A stretch of DNA of 64,000 nt from Sapria himalayana (Eukaryota > Streptophyta > Magnoliopsida > Malpighiales > Rafflesiaceae): positions 1,831,314-1,895,313 of the forward strand of contig JAREIK010001332.1 in the NCBI GenBank assembly GCA_029783825.1. Direction: 5' to 3'. Each line of letters begins with the position of its first letter. Within the stretch, counting starts at the first letter, position 1. Positions 34,386 through 44,999 of this stretch are shown here, piece by piece. Under the pieces are notes generated by a model. The model searched no databases. It was given only the letters and a program-made list of their open reading frames with translations, and was not told the DNA's origin. Made by a program: the position numbers and the translations under genes.

Positions 34386-34862
34386 TTAAATTATTGTCGT
34401 TGGATCTCACTTCCAGCAGTTAGGGGGCAGAATCCAACGGCCCTCATGATTCTGCCCCCTAAAAAATAAAAAAAAAACAAAAAAAAACAAAAAAATGACT
34501 TTTTAAAAAAAAATTATTTTCTTTAATCTATATAATCTACTCCCCTCTCTATAACATTTATGTTTTTCATAAATATTTATTCTCTTAAATCTCACATTTT
34601 CTCTCTCTAAAAAATCTTGCTCCTCTCTCTCGGGACTCGGGAAGTCAAGATTGCGTCATTTGTCTTGGCTTTTCGGGAATCTCAACTTTGTTTTTGAATT
34701 TTTAGCTAGACTGTGGTGCACCGTGCACGTGATCGACCTAACTGCTTTACCAGGTAATTTATTTTAAGTTTTTTTTTTGCTTTCTTTCTATCTCTTTCTA
34801 GTCTCTCTCTCTCTAGACCTAAAATAGTTAAATCTAAAATCTATCATCTAGTCTCTAAATAA

Positions 34863-37001
34863 GTGTCCAGTTTAATAAAAATCCTAAAAATGACAAATAC
34901 TAATGAAACATATTTAAATTTAGAAAATAAAAATCTTACACATAGGTCTGAGGCTGCTGAAACTTTGGTTTCTCCAGTCGTCTCAAACCAAACTTCTAAA
35001 AAACAAAAAACTAGGAGTTCTGTAGTTTGGACTCATTTTAATATAATAAAACACAAAAATGATAGGGGTGAGGAAGAAGAATGACACAGTGCAAATATTG
35101 TATGAGAATTTTAATATGTAAGAATTCGTTTGGGAGTAGGCACCTTAAGAAGCATGCCGAATTATGCACCATAAAACATGGTCCATTAGATCCTAGACAA
35201 ACCCAACTTGGCACTGCATTTTTTGAGACTAGATCGAGTTCAGTCTCAAAGTTTACTCCTTTAATATACTCTAGCGAGTTGGGTAGGGATGACATGGCCT
35301 GACTTATCACATTGATGGGCTTTCCGATCAGATTTTCAGAAGATCCAAGGGTAGTGCGTATAATGCAGACATATTTTAAGTTTGCTTATCGTAGGATTCC
35401 TAGGTCCACATCTAGGAAAGACATACTAAAATTATATAAGTTAGAATAACAAAAAATAATTAATAAATTTATGGCATATTGTGGAGTGGTGTCCCTGACA
35501 TCCAATATCTGAACAAGTCATGATGAATCATCTTATGCATGTCTCACCAGCCACTATGTAGATTCTAACTGGACTATGAATAAAAAAATTTTAGAATTCT
35601 CTGAGATCGTCCATCCTCATGATGGCCCGACCATTTTTGAGTGCATGATGAAAATCTTTAGGGAATATAAAATTCAAAATACAATTTTTAGTATCACATT
35701 CGATAATGCATCTAATAATGGAGTAGCAATTAACATGTTTGTTAGGAATATTAGAGACGCACCATTAGGAGAGGTTTTTCATGTCAGATGGATGTGTCAC
35801 ATGATTAACCTGATTGTTCAAGTAAGTATGAAGGTGTATTTCCCCGCGTTTTATAATATACGTAATGTACTAAAATATATTTGCACTCCTCGCAGACAAC
35901 AAGAGTTTGGTAGTCTATATTTGTCTACGAATCTTAAGAAGAAGAAATTCTAATAGGATGTGAGACATCATTGGAATTACACGTACCTAATGTTTAAATC
36001 ATGTTTGGATACGAACACATGATATCCTACCACGTCAATAGTAAGAGTGACGAACTTATTATTGAAGACACTGACTAGGCTTCAAGAAATTCATTTATGA
36101 AATTCTTGAAGATTTTTTATGACACGAAGAATATGTGTTTGTCAGTTTATACGCCCACGACTTACATTGCACTCAGGAGCATATGCAATATTAGTAGCAT
36201 GTTTAGGAAGTATCGAGCTGACCCGACACTTAGTCATATGGTTACAGAGATGAAAACCAAGTACTTGAAGTACTGGTCCACCGTTCCATCTCTTTATTGC
36301 CTCGCTGCATGCATGGACCCAATGGTTAAGGTGGAAGGGGTAGAAAACACCCGACTTACATTTCCTTGTGCATGAACCTGGAAGAGCCACCTGAAGGGTT
36401 CATTCACGAGAAGTTGACTGACATATTCACATACTACAATACTAGATATGGTGGTGGTGGTGGTGAGACTGTGATTACGGACAAGGATACCTTGTTTGGA
36501 GATGATGATTTTTCTATTCAGCTAGCGAGGGGGAAACGTCGAGGTAGACCATCACATAGGAGCTAGCTTTCTCGGTACTTAGATACCGATTACTGCTCAA
36601 TCCTATCACATTCTGATACTAAGAATCTTGATATATTACAGTGGTAGAAATCATATGAGTCCACCTTTCCCGTGCTATCTAGGATGACATGAGATCTACT
36701 GACTCCTCTGATGTCCAGCGTAGCATCGCAGTCTACTTTTTCTGTTGTAGTAAACGTGATTTCAGATAGTAGATCGAGATTATGTCAAGATATTGTTGAG
36801 GCATTGACTTGTTTGAAGGATTGGGAGGATTCGAGATTTAGCATCCATTATCGTGCTGAAGCTGAGACTGGGACTGGGATTACAGCCACATCCACTACGA
36901 AAGCGGAGGAGTTGATTGATGATGATGATGATGATGATCCATATGATATTTGTCTTGATGTTGTGGCTGATGATGCTCATGATATGCCGATTGACGATTG
37001 A
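34863..37001 (+). pseudogene. BED-finger hAT transposase, copy 1, with frameshifts and stops
   Basis: An N-terminal part (34863-35084) has VVWTHFNIIKHK, the start of a BED zinc finger. The finger continues one frame over at 35081 as CKYCMRILICKN and HLKKHAELC. Then come a region with FSEDPRVVRIM, a catalytic-core segment where the first Asp position reads TSN and a stop replaces Trp of the DIWTS motif (about 35500), TFDNASNNGVAINMF (about 35697-35740, second Asp), WMCHMINLIVQ, and the C-terminal dimerisation domain (LDILQWWKSYES near 36632; SRSRLCQDIVEAL near 36770). A stop in SRMT.DLL (CGA to TGA) and an acidic Asp run (about 36915-36945) follow. It cannot encode an active protein. Confidence 0.9.
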
Positions 37002-37517
37002 TGATGATTCACTGCTTTTTGATTTCGATGTTTTGTTTTTTATTGATTATACGCTTTATTTATACGTTACGTTGAAACTTTAATTTGTTTGGTTCGGACT
37101 TTCGGTATCTATTGGCTTATTTGTCATTTTTCATTTGGTTTACTTTTGTTTTTTTTACTTTTTAATTTTTTTAACAAAATTTTTTGATTTATTTATTTTT
37201 TTATTTTATTTTTTCATTTAAAAAATTATAACTCTATAATTTAATTATAATAAATTATAAACTAATTTTATTTTAAATTATAAAAAAAATTTAAACTTTG
37301 TAATTTAATAAATTTTAAACAATTTATTATATTATACATTATCTATAATTCTATATAAAATTTAATATATTTTATAATTAAAATAAATATAAAAGTATAA
37401 AAATTTAAAAAGAAATTAACCTGGCCCGTACGGCCTGGTTTGGCCCATACGGCCAGGTTAGGCCCGACCGGGCCAGGCCCGACACTACATGGCCCGTTTG
37501 ACACCTCTACCTAGCAG

Positions 37518-37960
37518 CCACTACTGGGAGCCCATAGATGTGTCGCTAGAGGCATGTCTATTTACACTCCATGAATTACCCATGACTCCTACACTGCTTG
37601 ATCACCCACCTTGACCACCTCCATTAACCCCATTGACCTTGGATTTTTGAATCACAAAAGGTAGAAAATTGAAGCCTATAAAAATGACTTATTATTGTTC
37701 AAATTTTGGAGATTATCTCCTACATTCACACCTAGAAATGTCTCGCCAGAAGTTCGTTGGAGGCTCACCAAAAATCACCTGGAAATCACCCAAAATAAGA
37801 GCTATTCGCCTTGTCTTTCATGACAAAATAAACAAAAAAACTAAAAAATTTAAAAAGAAAAACAAACAAAAAATACCAAAATAAACAAAAAATTCAAAAA
37901 AAAAAATAAAAAAATAAAAACAAATAAAAAAATAAAAACAAAAATAATAAAAAATAAATA
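37518..37960. other. Unassigned stretch ending in an A-rich low-complexity tract
   Basis: The first 300 bases continue the sequence interrupted by hAT copy 1 and show no recognisable coding signal. From about 37830 to 37960 the sequence is mostly A with single T and C. The ORF at 37669-37884 is low complexity and not supported. Confidence 0.5.
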
Positions 37961-39513
37961 ACTCTAGAAAATGACTTCTACCTAGATGTCATTTTCTAGA
38001 ATTGGGACCTCAAGCTAAAATGATTAAGGCTAGAGTTTTAAATTTCATGTTAAAGTCATGACTTTCTACTTAGTGAAATAGAAAGTGTCTGAGTATAAAA
38101 GTTGGAGTTAAATAATATTGGGTGATCTTTCATTTCTTATTCATCTTCCTCATGAAACAGGCAAAAGGTATGGAAATTATAAACCTTAAGGGGGAAATTT
38201 TGCACTCTCTTGGGGTTCCAAAAGTAAGCATGGGGATGCATGATCAATATCAATTACTAGAGTGGGATTGAAACAATTATGTGGTGTAATTATGTGGATT
38301 ATGTGGTATAATTGGTTTGGATGATTATTACAATTATGATTTGATTATATTTTATGTTTTAGATATTGATGGATGATTACTAAATAGAAATTTAACTAGG
38401 TTTTTGACTAATGGTAGATTTGTGTGAGGTTATCATGGTAGATGGTGATAGGTAAGCCATAAGACTTACTCATGCATTTGATAAGAATATGGTGACAACC
38501 CTTCCAATTATAATGCATGTGATGAACCTATAGATCAAATACTAAATTTTGGGTAAATTAATTATCATGAGATGAACAAATAAATCAAATTCTAAAGTTT
38601 GGGTATATTAATCATTATGAGTATGATTCTTATTAATATTAAAGTAAGAATATTTTTACATATCAATCCATTATATATATTTTAGAGAAACTAGTTCTTA
38701 ATCGAGATGAGCGTTATATAAAATATTTTCTCATGGAGTTCAATGTTAGTCTAGGGATCACATCATTACTGAGAAGGATGGTAACATTAAATCTTTGGGA
38801 CATGCATGAGTATGTGGTAACTTGCAAGGTGGTGATAGTACTTGTGAGTTCCTTTTACTCACATGGTTACTATAGGTGAAATTAAAAAAAACATATATTA
38901 AGTATGTGAGTATAGTGCTTATGAAGCCAAAAATATAAATACTTACAAACCATATCAATCATTGGTCTTTAAGACAACAAACGGTGGTGAACAAAATTTT
39001 TCATCTGGAGTAACTATCAAGGACATATGATGAAGTTTCCTAAAGTGTATATGACAATAAATAACTAACATATAAGGTTGAATTGTTGTTTTGCTAGTGA
39101 CATACAGAGTGGACAACTATAAAGAGACTATCATTGAGAAGAGCTCAATAATAAAACTACCTTATATGCAATTAGGAAAAGTGGTCATTGTACAATACCG
39201 CAACTATTATTCTATTTCTAACATTATATGTATACATATTGAACAAGTTAATTAAATCACATAAATTAGATATATAAACCATGAACGTAAAATTATTTAA
39301 CCATTCAAGTATCCATTATAATAAAAATACATACCATATGTTGAATGACTGAACTACTGATATAATCCTTTTGGGATTGATATCTAGATAAAAGTATGTT
39401 ATACTATTTGTGTGATCTATATACTTATGGATCTTAGTTATATAAATACTCTCATTAATAAGATTCTAGGACATTGCCTAACCAATGAAATTTAATGAAG
39501 TAATAAAGTCGCA
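37961..39513 (+). repeat. LTR-5 of Athila-like family, 5' truncated
   Basis: It aligns with 53440-53975 and with LTR-1 (5330-5820 and 13981-14524): GTCATGACTTTCTACTTAG, GAGTATAAAAG, the CTCTCTTGGGGTTCC block and TTTGTGTGAGGTTATCATGG. The end GTCGCA at 39513 is followed by a primer-site-like sequence. A direct duplication of about 50 bases lies at 38520-38620. The start of the LTR is missing. Confidence 0.65.
38089..38101 (+). promoter_or_regulatory. LTR core promoter (TATA box)
   Basis: CTGAGTATAAAAG is conserved at 53508 (CCGAGTATAAAAG) and on the minus strand near 56352 (CAAGTATAAAAG), always just after the GACTTTCTACTTAG-type block or its equivalent and before the CTCTCTTGGGG block. It fits an LTR promoter TATA box. 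Confidence 0.65.
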
Positions 39514-39540
39514 AGTTTTGGTTTCATTAACAATGATTAT
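39514..39540 (+). other. Decayed Athila-type primer binding site
   Basis: AGTTTTGGTTTCATTAACAA then TGATTA directly follows the LTR-5 end GCA. It keeps the AGTTTTGG start and the spacing of the tRNA-Asp site seen at 51097-51117. Confidence 0.5.
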
Positions 39541-39739
39541 TTTGTTTAGTTGGTCAACATGAGTTGCCATTATTATTCTTATAAAAGAATACTTTCTTTT
39601 TAGTAAATTAGATAGCATTATATTTGATAAATATTCTCAAATATAATGGCTAAGGCCTATTAACTTTTTTGAATGTTAATTGTTGTATTTGAATTTGTTT
39701 GTTTTCTGGCACTCTCTTTTCTTTGTTTTTTAGTAACCA

Positions 39740-41330
39740 TTGATGAGCCAAAATTCTAGGACTGAGCTAAATGCTATAGACCTATATATTGAAAAACTAA
39801 AAGAATACTTACCAAACAAAGAGCTAACATATATATTATAAAAGACACTAGAAATAATAGAGAGACCCGAAGATATGATGAGCAAATTATTCAATATACA
39901 ATCCATTACCATACTTGGGGAGATTATTGGAGGTACATAATGATCGATAATTATTCTGGGATCCACTTGTAAGAAGTCAAATATAATAATTTTGAGTTGA
40001 AGCGAAGTCTAATTTTTATGATTAAGTAACACCACTATATCTAAAGAGCATCGAAAGACCCTAAAGGACATATCACACTATTTTTGGAGCTTTTCGATAC
40101 TATAAAGATTAATGGAGTTGTCTCAGTTGTATAAGATTGATATTATTTCATTGATGTAATAAGATTGATAATATTTTCATTTTTATAAAGTGATAAAGTA
40201 CAAAGTTGGTTCCTATGTTTACCATGAGGCTTCATTGAGAGTTAAGATGAAATTGCATGAGATTTTCTTAGAAAAGTTTTTGCATGGTAAATTGCTTCTT
40301 ACCTTTAAAGAGAAATAAGTTTCTGACAAGAACAGCATGAGAACTTATATGATGCTTGGGATTGTTTTAAGATATCATTGAGGAGAAGGGGTCAACATAG
40401 TATTAAGTTGCATTTCCAAGTGCAAGCCTTCTAAAATAGGCTAAAGTATATGATGAGGTATGTGATTATTGTGGCTACTGGAAAATCTATTATGAATAAA
40501 TCATTGGGGAGGTATATTACTTGTTTGAAAAGCTAACAAAAATTAACTATCAAACTCTAATGAATTGCTCATTTGGGCAAAGATAAGTCAGAGTATAGAA
40601 GTTGGATTGGTTCACCACATTGATGGAAAGATGGAAGCCCAATTAAGAAAGTTTAATGCCCAAGAAAAAAAGAGAAGAATGTCTGGAAAGACTTTACAAT
40701 CATATGAACTGATGGAATAAAGCATGTATATCAAAAGGAATAAGCAAATCAAATGCATAGTAGGTATGTATTTTAACCCAGTAATAATGTCCCAAAGTAT
40801 TATCACCCAAATGTGAGAAATCATGAAACTCTTTCATATAGAAACTATGGGAGTGGGCTACTACATATCAGGTAATCTTAGAGAAATATAAGGAATAATG
40901 TGATAAACTACATGAATGAAGGGAGCTCTAATATTTATTAGCAAACATTATGAAAGAAAGAAAAGCCAATTTTGGATTATGGTGTGCAAATCATTATAGT
41001 AGAACTTTAGAATAAGAACAATGACCAAGACAAGTGTGAGAGGGCACTTAAAGCTAAGCTGAATGAAACTAATTAGTGATGAGAAATATTGAACAAGATA
41101 ATAGTTAATTGATATTATCAATAAATAGAAGATGAGCAAATGTATTCCAAGTGACATGGAGGTGAATCTAAGGATTTGTTCCTCATTATTACTTAGAAGT
41201 GGGAAGGAGCTGCAAAGGCAATATGGATAGAATAATTCAGGATAATTTGGGAGTGAAAATGTCATGCCTCTTTTGAGAGCCCTGGCTCCAGAGATACAAA
41301 ATGATTTTGAATAAAAGGATTCTAGAGTTT
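39740..41330 (+). pseudogene. Athila-type Gag, decayed
   Basis: The start region near 39740 reads SQNSRTELNAIDLYIEKL. The diagnostic Gag core near 40335-40540 reads LYDAWDCFKISLRRRG, LHFQVQAF, a stop, NRLKYMM, VATGKSIMNKSLG. It parallels the Athila/Tat motif ESLYEAWERFK.LLR.CP, Q...FYNGL, AA.GG.LM.KS..EA. Numerous stops interrupt it. It follows LTR-5 and its primer site and precedes the protease on the same strand. Confidence 0.65.
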
Positions 41331-41779
41331 ATGAGGGTAACAAGGTATTGAAGTTTTCAAAAGCCATTGTCCAACCTAAATTCTCCAATAAATTGTATTG
41401 CCAATAGAAAAAGACTAGAGAAATGATAACTATGAAAATATGACACATACCAAAGCCATGACACTCAAAGAAGGAAAAAACAAAGTTTCACCTAAAGAAG
41501 AGAAAAGGAAAGTTGAAGAATTAGAAGAGTGAATAAAGATTACCTAGAGCCATGAAGAGAGAAAAATGTAACAAAATGAAACCAAAAGTATATATTTTTC
41601 ACTGAATCTTAGATTTTTGTAATAATTTAGAAAAGGAAAATGTTTGGTATACTATAAAAAAATATTTGAAAATACTCTAGAAATTAAAAGTGAATATTCT
41701 ATGTTCCAAAATTCTAATTCAAATGATAAATTATGCTAAATTTATAAAATATATGAGTAATAAGAAATTGAGAGATACA

Positions 41780-42250
41780 AAACTATGAACATAATTGAAA
41801 AGTATAGTTCAAAGAAAACAATTGAGAAAATTAAAAGATCATAGAAGTTTTACTACACCTATTAAATATAGATTTTTGAAGGTTTTGTATGACTTGGGAT
41901 TAAGCATCAACTTCATGCCCCTATCTATTGCACAAAGATTAAATCTCAAAAAAATTATTCAAACATCTCTTTCACTCTAAAAGGTGGATCAAACAATCAA
42001 ATAGTTTGTTGGATTAATTGAAAATGTACTAATAAAGATTGGTATTTTTATTTTTCCAACAAATTTTGTTATTTTGGATATGGAAGAAGATCAAAACATA
42101 CCATTAATTTTCAAACATCTATTTTTTGGCCATTAGACAAGCCCTCAATGATATTAAGATGGGAGAGTTCACTCTCCACATTGGTGAAAAATAAGTAAAA
42201 TTTAATCTTTATAGAGATTTATGGCTCTACATGACTATGAAATAAGGTAT
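41780..42250 (+). pseudogene. Athila-type aspartic protease region, with stops
   Basis: The open segment 41795-41980 reads SIVQRKQLRKLKDHRSFTTP, then LKVLYDLGLSINFMPLS (active site DLG.S, catalytic Asp retained). It continues after a stop with VGLIENVLIKIGIFIFPTNF and VILDMEEDQNIPLIF (about 42010-42110). These match the Athila protease (LCDLGASINLMPLS, VLVKVDKFIFP.DF, LDMEED). The reverse transcriptase that should follow is missing; sequence changes to the repeat-rich region. Confidence 0.82.
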
Positions 42251-42299
42251 TGAAGGATTAACAATCTATTTTGTACTATAATGTAATAAAAAGTAGTTT

Positions 42300-43060
42300 T
42301 TTAATGGAAGGACTTTGTAGAAGACTACTAGCTAGATGAAGATGAAATATATGGATGGAAGAACTTTGGAGTTATGAGAACAACATAGTTTATGGAATAG
42401 AAAAGATTTGGAATTGTGAGTGTGACGTAGTTAATGAAATGGAGGAACAACATTGGATATGTGATAGGGATGAAAATGAGGTTTTGAAGTATTATATTGA
42501 AGTTGAAAAAAATGAAGAAACAAAGATAGATGAATGATGTGATATCATGACATTCTTCAAATCGTGACCTATTAGGAGATATGATGATAACTTAAAGGAT
42601 GAAGAAACATTTGATAAAAAAGACAAGGTTGAGGTTGAATTTATGGAAAGACAAACAAAAGACAAAGTAGTAGTCACGTCTAGTGTCATGAATTTGGGGT
42701 ACTAGAATGAAAATGACTAAGGAAAGATTAAAAACAACATCATGACTATGAATAACATTACAACTTTGGAGTTACAGAAAGGTAATGGCAAAGAAAAGGT
42801 GCAAGACAAAGTTGAAACTATTCACAGTGCCATGAATTTGTTAGAACAAAAAAAGAAAAGAAAAAGACAAGTTTAAAGGCAAAGCCAAGGCAGTACTCAA
42901 TGCTATGACATTGAGGATGTAGAAGAAATAGATAAAATGGAGCATAGAAAAATAAGTCATAAAATTTACTAAAGTTGTGGTATCAAATGAGAAGACATCC
43001 TAAGTGAAGTTAAATGTAGTACTACTTGGGAGACAAACCAACAATTGTTTTTCATACATG
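42300..43060 (+). pseudogene. Repeat-rich coding region, Athila-like, ending at the hairpin signature
   Basis: Frames include 42355-42537 (charged, EELWSYENNIVYGIEKIW) and repeated units with a VMN/IMT core: VVVTSSVMNLGY, KNNIMTMNNITTLELQKGNG, VETIHSAMNLLEQKKK (about 42665-42870). The units resemble those of 26270-26480 in spirit but not residue by residue. It ends EVKCSTTWE at the signature. No known domain was recognised. Confidence 0.4.
43006..43043 (+). other. Conserved internal hairpin signature, copy 4
   Basis: AAGTTAAATGTAGTACTACT then TGGGAGACAAACCAAC. The inverted half is partly lost. The Tekay LTR fragment begins 33 bases downstream. Confidence 0.6.
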
Positions 43061-43075
43061 TGCAATCTAATAAAC

Positions 43076-43491
43076 TGTGACACCCCATCCTCTAGGGGGT
43101 CCCATTTATTTCATCACACAATATAATGTGTAATAAAATAAAATTTTTTCAAATGTACAAAATATTTTTTTCATTATACATTTATTTTCTCAGCGGAAGA
43201 AAGAAAACACACAAAATATTATTTAAGCCACAACTGGCTTTCCTTCACATGTGCAATCATGTATGTGGATTTGTCATATGTTTTGGACCTGTACCTGAAA
43301 AGGGGTCCCACAACGGAGTGAGAAAAGCTCAGTAGGGTAAACTTCTTCATAGTTACACTCTACCTAAGTGCACGTAAAATGTTATGAATATATATCAAAA
43401 TCCATTCAAGTTAAATGTTTATATGAATAAAATTATGGATGAAATGTTAATATGCTCATATTCCTGAGTCCCATCGACTCCCTCACATGAC

Positions 43492-43557
<66 letters not shown>

Positions 43558-44310
43558 TATATGTATATATTTCTATAGAAATATTTATTTTTTTGGAATT
43601 ATTCCAAAAAATATGGACCTCATTTGAAAAACATATTGGACATTTATCCGAATAAAATATGATTTTCTTGGATTTACTCCGAGAAATAAGCACCACCGTA
43701 ACTTTGCCTAGGAGTTCTCCCAATTCGAGTTCGCAATCTACAATAACCATGTACCAAATAAATCCCACGCAACTCAGTTTGGACATTGTCCCAATTCGAG
43801 TTCGCTAAATACCATCTATATACCTTTATATATATATATATTGCACCCACCCATGTATATGGAATGTTCCCGTACATGTAAAATGCAATTATGTCATTTT
43901 CAATTTAACTATGTTCTAGACACAATTATAACAATCCAAATCCAATTCGTCTTACACTAACTTTTACTAAATGAAATACCAAAACTTTTCATCAATTAAT
44001 TATTTCCAATAAAATTTCTAACAATTTAAATTGAAATATTAAACATGATTATTTCTGGCCATTAAATAGAAAGAAATTCAGATAAGAGAAAACCGCTACC
44101 TTTCAGAAAATTTGACAGAAACCTAATAAATTTGATATTAATGTGAAGATTTCATCGCACAGAGTAACTTTAGTTCTTGGATTATTTCATTCCGATTACA
44201 GAATAATTCGTTACGATTAAAAGAAAATTCTAGGATATTTTTTTTCTATACTGTATCTCTCTTCTGTGCCGGACATTTTTTTTTCAGCATTTCTCTCATT
44301 TTTTACAGAA
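43076..44310 (-). repeat. Truncated Tekay-family LTR
   Basis: It begins TGTGACACCCCAT at 43076 and follows the 5823 and 12326 LTRs (AAAGGGGTCCCACA, GTGCACGTAAAA, CATATTGGACATTTATCCGA) for about 1230 bases, then stops near 44310 in the CTCTCATTTTT block. The last 400 or so bases of the LTR are missing. Beyond the break lies reverse-transcriptase coding sequence of a minus-strand Athila element, so this is a truncation or recombination junction. It holds a long (TA)n tract (43499-43554). ORFs here (43126-43335, 43433-43877) are LTR sequence. Confidence 0.85.
43499..43554. repeat. (TA)n microsatellite
   Basis: Alternating AT for about 55 bases in the truncated Tekay LTR. Confidence 0.95.
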
Positions 44311-44428
44311 TATTAAATTTAGTTCTTGGATTATGTGAAGATATAATCACTGGTTTAGCCTTTTCAGATTCTAGGAAAGCATACTTCAAATGATTTAGAA
44401 CTTCTTTTAAATTCAACCCTTCTGTACT
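44303..44428 (-). pseudogene. Athila-type reverse transcriptase N-terminus, fragment
   Basis: The minus strand reads EGLNLKEVLNHLKYAFL, then ESEKAKPVIISSHNP. It matches the start of Athila reverse transcriptase (LELKPLPSHL.YAYLGE...PVIISS). It is the continuation of the minus-strand Athila element at 48396-51117, separated by hAT copy 3, and is cut at 44310 by the Tekay LTR fragment. Confidence 0.75.
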
Positions 44429-44999
44429 TAGAGATGTCAAATGGGCCGTGTCAGGCCAGCATGACCCATTTTTTGGTGGCTCACTCGGGCCACCATTCCA
44501 TGCCAAGCACAACATGGTACATGAGTCATGTCGTGCCTAACACGACATGACTTAAAAAGAATAGGTCTTGCATGGACCAACCGGCTTGAGTCTACCAAAT
44601 TTGGATTGATTTGTGCCGAGCCTTGTGGATTTCGTGCTTTTTCATACCGGGACATACCATTTCGGGCTCGTTAGGAAACAAGTCATCTCTATTTTTAAAT
44701 ATTCTAAATTTTAATACAAAATTAATTAATTATTTAATTACAAAAAAAAATTACAATCATAAGTCCAACTTACAACTCATAAAAACATAAAATAAATATT
44801 ATAAATTTCAATTATTTCATAACGTAATGCAAGTACAAAATAATAATGCAAGCTCAATTCTCAAAAGACAAAAAATTATTACATCAATGATCATTTTCAT
44901 TAGTGTTTGATGGTATGATTAGCAGTATGCTCAATTTAAATCCTCATCAAAGTTCTATAAAGCATCATATGTCATCAACTTCTCTACTCTTGATTTAGT

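Larger units (their letters stand above)
33922..37517 (+). mobile_element. hAT transposon, copy 1, complete ends with target-site duplication
   Basis: The element spans 33930-37509 (3580 bases). The left end TAGAGGTGTCAATCGGGCC and the reverse complement of the right end TAGAGGTGTCAAACGGGCC agree at 18 of 19 positions. The flanking 8-bp duplication is CCTAGTAG (33922-33929) and CCTAGCAG (37510-37517), one mismatch. Eight-base duplications and TAGRG ends define hAT. The first 450 bases are very GC-rich with many GGCACG/CGTGCC words, against an AT-rich background; a shorter GC-rich end lies at 37420-37509. A transposase remnant lies between. Related complete copies are at 58253 and 44429. Confidence 0.93.

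Noticed and set aside
34039..34389. 116-codon plus-strand ORF
   Set aside because: It lies in the GC-rich hAT end, crosses a poly-C run, and has no conserved counterpart in hAT copies 2 and 3.
33823..34410. Several overlapping ORFs of 60-116 codons on both strands
   Set aside because: They lie in the GC-rich end of hAT copy 1; Arg/Pro/Gly/Ala-rich low-complexity translations on both strands are a composition artefact.
36911..36945. GAT repeat considered as a separate microsatellite locus
   Set aside because: It encodes an acidic run at the hAT transposase C-terminus, partly retained in copy 2 near 61629, so it is part of the coding sequence.
41795..41980. Considered as a small host gene
   Set aside because: The DLG.SINFMPLS motif and following VKIG.F.FP segment identify it as Athila protease.
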